Shown: piece by piece, positions 26,036-33,927 of the stretch
Layout: each line of letters starts with the position of its first letter
Position numbering within the stretch: position 1 is the first letter of the stretch
DNA from: JANNYA01 sp031422315
GTDB lineage: Bacteria > Pseudomonadota > Gammaproteobacteria > Xanthomonadales > SZUA-5
Assembly: GCA_031422315.1 (NCBI GenBank)
Contig: JANOQN010000024.1
Location: forward strand, 19,990 to 83,989
Direction of reading: 5' to 3'
DNA: 64,000 bases
Notes under the pieces: model-generated
Seen by the model: only the letters and a program-made list of their open reading frames with translations
Told to the model about the DNA's origin: nothing
Database searches by the model: none
Program-made: the position numbers and the translations under genes

Positions 26036-27009
26036 AACGTGCTTGATTCTATGACCAACCCGCCGATCGCATCTATGACCTCACCATCATGCCCAATCCA
26101 AGTGTGTCCGCCTTGCGCAAATCCGATAAATTTTGCGCCCGGTATTTGACTCGCGGTGTACTGCGCGCTGGCATAGGTGCCGTAGCGATCATCCCGCACG
26201 CTGATGATGAGTGTGGGCGCACGGATAGATGCAAGCGCCACGGGCTTAAGCTGCTTGCTCGCCGCTGTGTCGCTGAGCAATCCTATGGCGCGCGCGGATA
26301 CCGGTAGGATGTTATCCAGCATGGCATTGATGCGCGCTTGCTCTGAAGCGCTGGCCGACTCAACTCGTTCGGGCGGCGTGGCGAGCACGGTTTTGATCAG
26401 CGAACTACGACCCACATGCAGCCCGGCCCAGAATAAAAAGTCCGAGCCAATCGCGCGCATCATGAGCTTCTCAATGGTTGGATTCATCGGCGGCGCAGAG
26501 TCAGATTGCGTGCTTGGTTTGTAGGTCAGCGGCACGATTAGAACCAGCGCGCTGACCCGATTCGGCTGGCGAATTGCCATCTGGATCGCCGATGGCGCAC
26601 CGGCTGAGCCGCCCAATATTGCGGCCTTGGCGATTCCCAGCGCGTCCAGCAAGCACACATGCGCGTCGGCCTGCGCAAAAGCCGATGCATCAAGCCGCGT
26701 GGGCGTGCGCAAATAGCCAAAGCGCGACATCGCAATCACGCGAATACCGCGCTGCGCCAAAGCACCGGCAAACGCCATGCCTTGATCGTGGCCGCCACCG
26801 CTGCCGTGTATTGCCAATAGGGGTGTGCCACTGCCTGCCTCTTGATATTCAATTTGGCCGCAGGGTGTTTGCACAAGCACACTGCCCTGCGCGGCGCGTG
26901 CTTGCGCACGCTTTAAATCGCTGTTGAAGCGCCACCCAATAAGCGCGGCGGTAGCGATGAGCGCAAACGCCAGCCAAGTAATGCTGCCACGGAGGGTCGG
27001 CCGCTTCAC
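26032..27009 (-). CDS. Alpha/beta hydrolase with N-terminal membrane anchor
   Basis: A 325-residue protein. Residues about 9-27 (SITWLAFALIATAALIGW) form a membrane anchor. The hydrolase fold starts at about 48; HGSGGG gives the oxyanion turn, GGSAG the nucleophile elbow with its serine, VRDDRYG the likely acid, and GGHTWIGHDG the catalytic histidine. It overlaps the genes on both sides by 4 bp (ATPase downstream, M23 peptidase upstream), so it belongs to the same transcript as the exporter. The substrate cannot be read from the sequence. Confidence 0.85.
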   Translation of the reverse strand: MKRPTLRGSITWLAFALIATAALIGWRFNSDLKRAQARAAQGSVLVQTPCGQIEYQEAGSGTPLLAIHGSGGGHDQGMAFAGALAQRGIRVIAMSRFGYLRTPTRLDASAFAQADAHVCLLDALGIAKAAILGGSAGAPSAIQMAIRQPNRVSALVLIVPLTYKPSTQSDSAPPMNPTIEKLMMRAIGSDFLFWAGLHVGRSSLIKTVLATPPERVESASASEQARINAMLDNILPVSARAIGLLSDTAASKQLKPVALASIRAPTLIISVRDDRYGTYASAQYTASQIPGAKFIGFAQGGHTWIGHDGEVIDAIGGLVIESSTL

Positions 27010-27809
27010 GGCACCACCACGCGATCATTGCGCACCAAATAGCGGCCGTTAAATACGATTGCCAAAGGCTCACCGCCCAAGGGCGCGCTCGCTGGCCCAG
27101 GGCGCTGCGCTTGCACATGCAGATGCGGCTCGCCGGTATTGCCAGAGTTGCCCACCGAACCGAGCCAGTCACCAACGGCAACGGCGGAGCCAACAAGCAC
27201 CTGCACACTGCCAGGCCGTAGGTGCCCGAGCAGCACTTCGACACTGCCGCCAGCGAGCTGATCAGCGCAGCGCACCAATACGTAATTGCCGGCCAAATGT
27301 TCGCGGTCCACCTCGGGCACTTGCATATCCGGCAATCCATCTACCACGTGCAACACTTGACCGGAGCAGGGCGCAAGCACCGGCGCGCCGTAGATGCGGT
27401 ATGCGTTTGGATCGGCTGGCAGCACACCACGCGCACGCAGCCCGTACGTGTCGATTTGCACGATGTCTACACCGTAGGACTGCCCACGCCAGGCCTGCAA
27501 TCTAGCTTCGCTGGAATTAAGCGTCATCAGATGCGCGTTAGTGCTGATATCGCTGCCGCCATTGACGATCAAAAAGTTGCCAGCGCGCAGCGGAAACATC
27601 AAATTGACTGAGGCAACCGGTGGCGCAATTTTACTGCGCAGCGCCACGACGATACCGTTGATGGCTGCAAATCCTAATGCCAAGAGTAAGAACACAGTGA
27701 TCCACGCGCCCCATGTAATTGGCAGCGCCAATACAAACGGAACTTGCAGCAGCCAAAGTGCTCCGAGCAATATCGCAAAAATGCCAACACCGAGCGCTGC
27801 TTTTTTCAC
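27006..27809 (-). CDS. M23-family metallopeptidase (LytM-like)
   Basis: A 267-residue membrane-anchored protein with two N-terminal hydrophobic segments (about 5-25 and 30-55). The catalytic domain begins near 80. Candidate zinc ligands are the His of TNAHLMT, the Asp of SYGVDIVQID, and the first His of EPHLHVQ; HLRPGS supplies the active-site His. The usual H-x(3)-D arrangement is altered: the residue in the GQSYGVDI segment where many members have His is Gln, as in a subgroup in which the ligand comes from an upstream N-x-H. Activity is therefore likely but not certain. It overlaps its neighbours by 4 bp each. Murein remodelling is the usual role of the family. Confidence 0.82.
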   Translation of the reverse strand: MKKAALGVGIFAILLGALWLLQVPFVLALPITWGAWITVFLLLALGFAAINGIVVALRSKIAPPVASVNLMFPLRAGNFLIVNGGSDISTNAHLMTLNSSEARLQAWRGQSYGVDIVQIDTYGLRARGVLPADPNAYRIYGAPVLAPCSGQVLHVVDGLPDMQVPEVDREHLAGNYVLVRCADQLAGGSVEVLLGHLRPGSVQVLVGSAVAVGDWLGSVGNSGNTGEPHLHVQAQRPGPASAPLGGEPLAIVFNGRYLVRNDRVVVP

Positions 27810-28396
27810 TCCGCACCCGCCCCCATACGCTCAAGTTTACTGAGCCATTTCGCGGCATCGCCCGATTTCATATCGCCGGTCAAGCCAATGAGCGTTTTAC
27901 GGACGGGCGCAATGCCGACATAGCCTAAGATGTTGCGCGCTAAAGATTTAACGCTGTGCGCACGAAAATACCAGCGATACACCAACGCAGGCATACCCAT
28001 CGTTACGACCACGCGCGCTGAACGCCCAGTCAAGCCTTTTTCGCCCCAAGGATTGCCGCCTGGCGTTCGGATAATCGCAAAGCCGGGCCGCGCAACTTGC
28101 TCTAGAAATCCCTTGAGCAAGGCCGGCATATCGCCGAGCCACAGCGGGAAGAAGAAAACGATGTGTTCGGCCCAGGCGATATCAGCTTGCGCGGGTTTAA
28201 GACTGGCTGGAAGCTCGCCTTTTTCCCAATCGTGCTGGCTGCGCAGCAGTGGGAAATCAAGCGTCGCAAGTTCGATTTGCCGAACGACATGTCCAGACGC
28301 GTCAGCGCCTTTTGCATAGCTTGCCGCAAGCGCGTGGCACAAGTGCGGTTGGCTGGCATCAGGATGCGCTTGAATGATTAGGATTCGTTTTGACAT
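27806..28396 (-). CDS. Flavodoxin-fold NAD(P)H quinone reductase
   Basis: A 196-residue protein from the ATG at 28396; an upstream in-frame TTG at 28420 would add eight residues and is less likely. The N-terminus (RILIIQAHPDASQPHLCHAL) is the FMN phosphate-binding region of the NQO1/MdaB/KefF family, and FFPLWLGDMPALLKGFLEQV is the family's cofactor-contacting segment. It also has TMGMPALVYRW in place of the usual aromatic loop. It probably reduces quinones by two electrons. It is first in the leftward run that continues with the M23 peptidase (4-bp overlap). Confidence 0.88.
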   Translation of the reverse strand: MSKRILIIQAHPDASQPHLCHALAASYAKGADASGHVVRQIELATLDFPLLRSQHDWEKGELPASLKPAQADIAWAEHIVFFFPLWLGDMPALLKGFLEQVARPGFAIIRTPGGNPWGEKGLTGRSARVVVTMGMPALVYRWYFRAHSVKSLARNILGYVGIAPVRKTLIGLTGDMKSGDAAKWLSKLERMGAGAE

Positions 28397-28519
28397 GATA
28401 TGCACCTGTAAATTTGCCAAGGGCTTCCTTGCTTTGAGCCTGTCAAGCGTGGGCGCGCACTTAGCATTATTCCGTACGCTGACGAACCCGCTGGTGCAGT
28501 AACGCTATATTTGCACTCT

Positions 28520-29155
28520 TCATTGCCTTTTCCCGGCGACCAGCAAAAGGCCAACCCCAACGGCAAACGCAGCAATAAGCGCGAGATCGGGTTCAACGCC
28601 GAACTCAAACGCAGCCTGCGCACCGACAAGACACCACAGCAAAGGAACAATCAATGTGCTGCGCGGCATCGGTGGCTTTGCAAAGCAAAGCATACCGATG
28701 CTGAAAATCGTTGTCGGGCACGGAAGCCCAAACGTCGGAGTTTCCGGAAATGGGTGACCGGACTGAGCTGACCAGATCGGATAAACAAAAAGCGCGAAAC
28801 TAATGAGCACAACCCCAATTACCGACTTCGCACCAAGAGCCCACTGGAATGTGAGCTTGCGTCGAACCACACCCTGCCAAAAAAAGACGCTCGAGCCAAT
28901 CATAAAAAACGCGGCGAATGCGTAAGCGCCTGGATTGATGCGTGCAAAGAACATGCTGTGATACACCAAGGCCATCCAAGCCCAAAGAATTCCGAGGATG
29001 CAGGACACCACAATGCCGGAGCGCGGCCGAGGCACAAACGCCGCTGCAACTGCCATCAACGCCATGCCTACGAACAGCCACTGCGCTGGCCACACCGCCT
29101 GGTTGTAGTCGCGAAAAACCTGATGAAACTGCTCTGGCGTAAACGGGATTGCCAT
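28520..29155 (-). CDS. DUF6064-like multi-pass membrane protein
   Basis: A 211-residue protein with about six hydrophobic segments starting near residue 24. The N-terminal MAIPFTPEQFHQVFRDYNQAVWPAQ and the segment PTFGLPCPTTIFSIGMLCF near residue 140 are the features of a conserved membrane family (I place it in DUF6064 from memory). Function is unknown. It sits 123 bases upstream of the quinone reductase gene and 38 bases downstream of the next membrane protein gene. Confidence 0.75.
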   Translation of the reverse strand: MAIPFTPEQFHQVFRDYNQAVWPAQWLFVGMALMAVAAAFVPRPRSGIVVSCILGILWAWMALVYHSMFFARINPGAYAFAAFFMIGSSVFFWQGVVRRKLTFQWALGAKSVIGVVLISFALFVYPIWSAQSGHPFPETPTFGLPCPTTIFSIGMLCFAKPPMPRSTLIVPLLWCLVGAQAAFEFGVEPDLALIAAFAVGVGLLLVAGKRQ

Positions 29156-29193
29156 GCGTCATTGGCCTAGATGACAACGATGCACTTTTCGCA

Positions 29194-30060
29194 TCACAGC
29201 TCAAACTCATAACGCACCGTTTTAACCTTGCCGACGAAATACGAAGCACGGCCGTTCGGGCGCAAATACGCGGCCTCACCAGCCATTGGAATCAACATGC
29301 CGTGTTGCGGCTGATAGTCTGAAAACGTGCATTCCCAGGGCAGCATGACCATGACCATGTCCTTACCGACCCCGGCGCCGCGTGCATCAGCCCGAGCAGC
29401 GGCAATTAGGCCTTCTGCATTGAAGCTAAAATGCAGCGTTAGGCTGATCGGCCCATCATTGATGGTGGCACTGGCAGAGCTGCTATCAACCGCTTGCCAG
29501 CGCACGCCTTGACTGGGCAAAAGCGCGGTCGGGTACCACGGTGTTTCGGCAAACCAGCGCAAGAATTCGCCGCGCGCTAACTCGCCGCCGCCCTGCGTGT
29601 TCGCGACCGTAAACAAGCCCAGCAGCTTGGCATCCAATGCGCCCTGGCCCGCCATGTAGCTATCGACAACGCGTGCGGGTACGCCGGGAAACATGGTAAT
29701 GGCGGCGTTCCAAATAAAACCAGGGCGCAACGTAACAACGCGCTGCTGCGAAGTAAATGGCTTCCACTGCTCACCGGCCGTCGCCATATTGATAGTGCCC
29801 GCCATTTGAAGATCGGCGGCGGCAATAATGGGCTGACCATCTTTAAGCACGGCGCGAAAATAGCGCCGCACCGGTTCAGGCAAGCCTTCGATTTCACGCG
29901 CGTTGTAGCGCGCTATATCAGCTGGTGCGCGCTGAGCTTCAAGCTGCAGCAAAAGTTGCGTTGAACTTTTCTGCCAGCGGGATGCGCCATACGCGCTTAG
30001 AATCAGCATGACCGTAATCGCAGCTGCGATAGATACCACGAGCCATTTTAGCCAAATCAT
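29194..30060 (-). CDS. Membrane-anchored DUF6544-like protein
   Basis: A 288-residue protein from the ATG at 30060, which has an AAGGAAG ribosome binding site; the longer open frame to 30111 starts with an unrelated tail. An N-terminal membrane helix (about 3-27) is followed by GLPEPVRRYFRAVLKDGQPII and a soluble domain with WKPFTSQQRVVTLRPGFIWNA and ALLPSQGVRW. These features recall a family of unknown function (DUF6544, from memory) whose members sit in the periplasm behind one helix. No catalytic motif was recognised. Its gene faces away from the PRC-barrel gene across a 238-base promoter region. Confidence 0.75.
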   Translation of the reverse strand: MIWLKWLVVSIAAAITVMLILSAYGASRWQKSSTQLLLQLEAQRAPADIARYNAREIEGLPEPVRRYFRAVLKDGQPIIAAADLQMAGTINMATAGEQWKPFTSQQRVVTLRPGFIWNAAITMFPGVPARVVDSYMAGQGALDAKLLGLFTVANTQGGGELARGEFLRWFAETPWYPTALLPSQGVRWQAVDSSSASATINDGPISLTLHFSFNAEGLIAAARADARGAGVGKDMVMVMLPWECTFSDYQPQHGMLIPMAGEAAYLRPNGRASYFVGKVKTVRYEFEL

Positions 30061-30298
30061 AGTGAGCTTCCTTGCATGCGTCGCTGCGCTTTGCGCACAA
30101 GCCTGTGGCATCGCTATTTTAGATTCTGTGCATTGGCGAACTCAGCCGCATTTTGATTGCATCGCGTTGTGATCTAGCGCGCGCCAGCGAACAGACGCTC
30201 GGCCAAGCGCGCGCGCATTTTTGCAGTGCTGTTATCCGTGCACTTTATCTGCAGGTCGGCTCTGATCAAAATCGCCCAATCTAAAACAAGGAAAGCTC

Positions 30299-31120
30299 AT
30301 GCTACACAATATAAAAAAGCTCGAGAACTACAAAATTAGCGCCACCGACGGCGAAATTGGTCATGTGAAGGATTTTTATTTCGACGACGACAAGTGGACA
30401 GTACGTTACTTTGTCGTCGAAGCAGGAAGCTGGCTAACCAGCCGCAAGGTATTGGTCTCACCGATCTCGGTACACAAGCCTGATTGGTTAGATAAAACAC
30501 TCAATGTATCGATTACTAAAGCGCAAGTTAAAGACAGCCCAAGTATCGACACGGATAAGCCTGTGTCACGTCAGAACGAAGAGCAATTTGTTGGATTTTA
30601 TGGCTACCCGGGCTATTGGGTCGGCGGTGGCGTCTGGGGCGATGGCCTGTATCCGTATGCGCTAGCGCCCGGCTTTGGCGGCTATGGAGTTGACCGAATT
30701 GAACGCGAACGCGAGCTGGAATCCTACCTGAGCGCGGAACGCGCACGGCACCGAAACGATGATCCACATCTTCGAAGTTGCAATGAAGTAACTAACTATT
30801 ACCTTCACGCCACCGATGGTGACATCGGCCATGTGTCAGGCTTTTTGGTCGATGACCAAACCTGGGCAATTCGCTATTTGATTATCGACACCAGCAATTG
30901 GTGGCTGGGCAATAAGGTGCTGCTCGCGCCGCACTGGATTTCCAGCGTTCGCTGGGGTGATCGAACGGTATCAGTTGATGTGAGCCGTGAATTCATCAAA
31001 CACGCGCCGATTTATGATGCGGAAGCCGAGCTGAGCCGGGAACAAGAATTAAGCCTGTATCGGCATTATGGCCGTAAGGCGTATTGGTTGGATGACGCTA
31101 CGCTGGCGAAAGAGGTTTGA
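30299..31120 (+). CDS. Protein with two PRC-barrel domains
   Basis: A 273-residue soluble protein. Two PRC-barrel units are visible: about 8-75 (SATDGEIGHVKDFYFDDDKWTVRYFVVEAGSW) and about 165-235 (HATDGDIGHVSGFLVDDQTWAIRYLIIDTSNWW). They are clearly duplicates of one another. A glycine- and tyrosine-rich linker (about 95-125) with a charged helix connects them. An AAGGAAAGC ribosome binding site precedes the ATG. Such proteins are common in proteobacteria and often stress-linked, but the role is unknown. A strong hairpin follows the gene. Confidence 0.87.
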   Translation: MLHNIKKLENYKISATDGEIGHVKDFYFDDDKWTVRYFVVEAGSWLTSRKVLVSPISVHKPDWLDKTLNVSITKAQVKDSPSIDTDKPVSRQNEEQFVGFYGYPGYWVGGGVWGDGLYPYALAPGFGGYGVDRIERERELESYLSAERARHRNDDPHLRSCNEVTNYYLHATDGDIGHVSGFLVDDQTWAIRYLIIDTSNWWLGNKVLLAPHWISSVRWGDRTVSVDVSREFIKHAPIYDAEAELSREQELSLYRHYGRKAYWLDDATLAKEV

Positions 31121-31136
31121 CCAGACAAGTGAGATA

Positions 31137-31175
31137 GCTAATAACCACGAACGCAGTATTGTGTTCGTGGTTAGC
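31137..31175. terminator. Hairpin between convergent PRC-barrel and VapC-like genes
   Basis: TAACCACGAAC (31142-31152) and GTTCGTGGTTA (31163-31173) pair perfectly over 11 bp around a 10-base loop. The flanks extend the pairing (GCTAA/TTAGC) with a small bulge. There is no T-run, so it may be a weak bidirectional terminator or a 3' end stabiliser for the genes on both sides. Confidence 0.5.
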
Positions 31176-31209
31176 GCATTGAGTCGGCGAGCGTATTCGA
31201 AATTCCAGC

Positions 31210-31611
31210 CTACTTCGGGGTGACTACCTTCAATCCGTCGAAGTAGTGCCTAAAGAATCCAACATCAGTCGTCAAAAGTGCATCGGCCTGTACAGTGGCG
31301 TGTGCACCAATTAGAAAGTCGGGCGCTACACGCTCACGCGGGCCTTTGTTGCGCACATAGCCGCGCATGATCCGTGCCGCTTCTAATGCGGAACCCATAG
31401 TCATTTGATCGTGCTGAATTTGACAGGCAATTAAGAAGTCTTTCAAGTCTAGCTCGTCGGTAAAATAGCGTCCTAGTTCGGCTATCACGACTGCGCAAAC
31501 ACATAGGCTGCCTAGCGCCAAAGCGGCTTCCAGAGATTTCAGCGCCACTTTGGCTCCTGGGGCACCTTTGACAATATCAAACAGCACGCTTGAATCAACC
31601 GCTGTTTTCAT
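31210..31611 (-). CDS. vapC: VapC-type PIN-domain toxin
   Basis: A 133-residue PIN-domain protein. The four acidic residues are Asp6 (TAVDSSVLFD), Glu45 (VIAELGR), Asp98 (APDFLIGAHA) and Asp116 (LTTDVGFF). Its start overlaps the antitoxin stop by 4 bp (ATGA), which is the normal VapBC organisation with the antitoxin first. The expected activity is cleavage of structured RNA, held in check by the antitoxin. It is a different subfamily from the FitB-like toxin at 2132-2548. Confidence 0.9.
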   Translation of the reverse strand: MKTAVDSSVLFDIVKGAPGAKVALKSLEAALALGSLCVCAVVIAELGRYFTDELDLKDFLIACQIQHDQMTMGSALEAARIMRGYVRNKGPRERVAPDFLIGAHATVQADALLTTDVGFFRHYFDGLKVVTPK

Positions 31612-31880
31612 TTGCGCAGTTTATGCGCTGGTTCGTCAGCCTCCCACGGCACTTTTCTGCCGCGCAGCTGTGCAAGCGCTTCGTTAGTTGTTAGGCCATC
31701 GTCTACTGCTTTGCCCATCCAACGACTCAAGTCGAGCTGAACATTTTTCTCAAAATACATTTTGCCGTCCTCAATGCGCAGCCGAAGTTTGCTGCCCGGC
31801 TTGAGACCCAGCGCGTCGCGTGCTTCCTTTGGAATCACGATTTGACCACGCTCAGCTAGCGTCACCTCTAAATTGCCCAT
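31608..31880 (-). CDS. vapB: VapB-type AbrB-fold antitoxin
   Basis: A 90-residue antitoxin from the ATG at 31880, chosen because a GGAGG ribosome binding site lies 6-7 bases upstream; the longer frame to 31904 has none. The N-terminal SpoVT/AbrB domain reads MGNLEVTLAERGQIVIPKEARDALGLKPGSKLRLRI, a swapped-hairpin DNA-binding fold. The C-terminal tail, rich in charged residues, would fill the toxin groove. It overlaps vapC by 4 bp. An inverted repeat at 31882-31913 may be the operator. Confidence 0.88.
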   Translation of the reverse strand: MGNLEVTLAERGQIVIPKEARDALGLKPGSKLRLRIEDGKMYFEKNVQLDLSRWMGKAVDDGLTTNEALAQLRGRKVPWEADEPAHKLRK

Positions 31881-31881
31881 G

Positions 31882-31913
31882 GCATACCTCCGTTTTGCAT
31901 GCACTAAGTATGC
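31882..31913. promoter_or_regulatory. Possible VapB operator (inverted repeat)
   Basis: GCATAC (31882-31887) and GTATGC (31908-31913) form an inverted repeat with a 20-base spacer, covering the ribosome binding site and the region just upstream of vapB. A TATTAT-like -10 region lies further upstream near 31925. Autoregulation by the VapBC complex is the usual pattern. Confidence 0.35.
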
Positions 31914-31952
31914 TTTATAAAATACGATAATAGAAGTACGTTTATTGAGGCA

Positions 31953-32714
31953 TTAACTAACCACATTCCCGCGATCCGAAGCAATCACACCATCGGTCAT
32001 TTCAATAATTCGATCACAGCGCTGCGCTAAGCGCGGATCGTGCGTGACGATCAAAAAGCTGGTGCCGCTATCTTTGTTGACGCGGCGCAGTAGGTCAAAA
32101 ATATTGTCGGCGGATTGCGTATCTAAATTGCCGGTCGGCTCGTCTGCCAGTACCAGCGCAGGCTGCATGACCAGTGCTCTCGCAATCGCGACGCGCTGCT
32201 GTTGGCCGCCGGATAAATCGTTGGCTAAGTGTGTAGCCCAATCAGCCAAACCCACGGCGGCAATCAGCTCCGCCGCGCGCTGCTGCATCTGTGCATTGGG
32301 CCGGCCGTGCGCGGCTAGTAGTGGCAGCATGACGTTTTCTTGCGCGGTAAATGCCGGCAGCAAATTATGAAACTGAAACACAAAGCCCACTGCGTTCGCG
32401 CGCAGCTTGGTTAGTGCGGCGTCACTTTGCCCTGCGGCCTCCACGCCAGTGATAAATAGCTGCCCGGCAGTCGGCCGATCCAACAGGCCAATCATATTAA
32501 GCAGCGTGCTTTTACCTGAGCCCGAAGGCCCAATCAGCGCAGTAAATTCGCCACGCTTAATGGTCAAATCAATGCCGTGTAGCACTTCGGTTTCGGCCTT
32601 GGTGCCGACGCCATAAGACTTGCGTATGCCGACTAAACGCAGCGTTTCAGACGCGTCTTTATCGACGGCACTATCTGCTTGGGCCGCAGCCCCGGACTCA
32701 GCCACGGATAGCAA
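31953..32714 (-). CDS. ABC exporter ATP-binding protein (MacB/LolD type)
   Basis: A 253-residue nucleotide-binding subunit. Walker A is GPSGSGKST (about 63-71), the signature is LSGGQQQRVAIARAL, Walker B is LVLADEPTGNLD and the switch His is in IVTHDPRL. The first 25 residues are an unusual polar leader; the start is a TTG at 32714 or a GTG at 32705, both inside the end of the permease gene, giving an overlap of up to 17 bp. It is the third gene of a MacA-like, FtsX, ATPase set, which together form an inner-membrane exporter. The substrate is unknown. Confidence 0.92.
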   Translation of the reverse strand: MLSVAESGAAAQADSAVDKDASETLRLVGIRKSYGVGTKAETEVLHGIDLTIKRGEFTALIGPSGSGKSTLLNMIGLLDRPTAGQLFITGVEAAGQSDAALTKLRANAVGFVFQFHNLLPAFTAQENVMLPLLAAHGRPNAQMQQRAAELIAAVGLADWATHLANDLSGGQQQRVAIARALVMQPALVLADEPTGNLDTQSADNIFDLLRRVNKDSGTSFLIVTHDPRLAQRCDRIIEMTDGVIASDRGNVVS

Positions 32715-33927
32715 TCGCTGGGTCCATACGCGCGGCAGTGCGCGCTGGAAACACGGCGGCTAGAGTGCCGACCATCGTTGCCCCAATCGCCGCCCATAGA
32801 AACAGCCACGGGTCAAATTCAATCGTGAAAAAAGGCGTGCCATCTTCATTCACCGCCACTTTGCGCCACGCCCCTAAAAGCGCCCAGCCTGCCACCGAGC
32901 CAACCATTGAGCCTAGCAGGCCCATCACTGCGCCTTGCAGTAAAAACATTCGCAAAATCTGCGCTCGGGTTGTGCCGGTCGCGCGCAAGATTCCGATTTC
33001 TTTGGACTTTTGCACCACTGACACCACCAACACGCTGGCAATGCCAAGCGCTGCGGTTAGACCTACAAAAAATCGGATGATATTGTTGGACATAGATTGC
33101 CCTTGCAGTGCGGTAAAAAACTGCGAGTTGAGTTTGATCCAACTCTCGACATCTAAACCAGTTTGCGTGCGAACCGAGCTAGCAATGTCTTCAGCGTCAA
33201 ATGGCTTGCTGATATTGAGCTCAACGCTGGTCGCGCCGCCCGGAAGATTTAGCAGGCTTTGCGCGGTGCGCAGCGCGATGTAGGTTTGGCGCTCGTTGAA
33301 ATCCTTATTGCCAAAATCAAAAATGCCCACCACAGTTAGCGTAACGCTGGCTTTGCTCTGGCCCTGCAAGATCAGTTTATCCCCTAAACCTACGCCCAAA
33401 TCCAAGCCCAATTCTTTGCCGATCAAGATATCGTTGGTGCCCACATTCGCGGTGCCGAGCTTCATTTGCTTTTCCAGCGCAATCAGCCGCAAATAGGATT
33501 CTGGCTCCATGCCGGTGATGCTGACCGCCTTATTGGCATTGCCGCGCAGCACAAAGCCTGCGCCTGCCACCACTGGCGCTACCACTTCCACTTCGGGCAT
33601 TTTCAACAGTGCAGTGCGCACGGTTTGCCATTGATCCACTGAGCGCAAGCGCTGTGCGCGCGGCTGCAACAGCGTTGCTGGAATGATTGATGGGTCAACC
33701 TCAAACAAACTGCGTGCGACTTCTTTGGGCGGCCTGATAACAATCTGTGCCTGATAATCGAGGGTGCGGCGAAATAGATCTTTTTGCAGCCCGCCGATCA
33801 GCGCGGAAATAAATACGATCACTGAAACCCCGAGCGCCACGCCAGAAATAATCAGCAGCGTTTGCATCAAGCCTTCGCGCATGAATCTGGTTGCCAATAT
33901 CCATTCGAACGGCAGCAATGGGTTCAT
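32698..33927 (-). CDS. ABC exporter permease (FtsX/MacB type)
   Basis: A 409-residue permease. The first helix (GLMQTLLIISGVALGVSVIVFISALIGG, about 19-45) is followed by a MacB-like periplasmic domain (about 50-275) and three C-terminal helices (about 285-310, 330-350, 375-395). IGILRATGTTRAQILRMFLLQG before the second helix is the FtsX coupling segment. It overlaps the adaptor gene by 4 bp and the ATPase gene by about 17 bp, so the three proteins are made together. In contrast to the exporter at 21.6-26 kb, this one has a single FtsX domain and would act as a dimer. Confidence 0.92.
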   Translation of the reverse strand: MNPLLPFEWILATRFMREGLMQTLLIISGVALGVSVIVFISALIGGLQKDLFRRTLDYQAQIVIRPPKEVARSLFEVDPSIIPATLLQPRAQRLRSVDQWQTVRTALLKMPEVEVVAPVVAGAGFVLRGNANKAVSITGMEPESYLRLIALEKQMKLGTANVGTNDILIGKELGLDLGVGLGDKLILQGQSKASVTLTVVGIFDFGNKDFNERQTYIALRTAQSLLNLPGGATSVELNISKPFDAEDIASSVRTQTGLDVESWIKLNSQFFTALQGQSMSNNIIRFFVGLTAALGIASVLVVSVVQKSKEIGILRATGTTRAQILRMFLLQGAVMGLLGSMVGSVAGWALLGAWRKVAVNEDGTPFFTIEFDPWLFLWAAIGATMVGTLAAVFPARTAARMDPAIAIRG

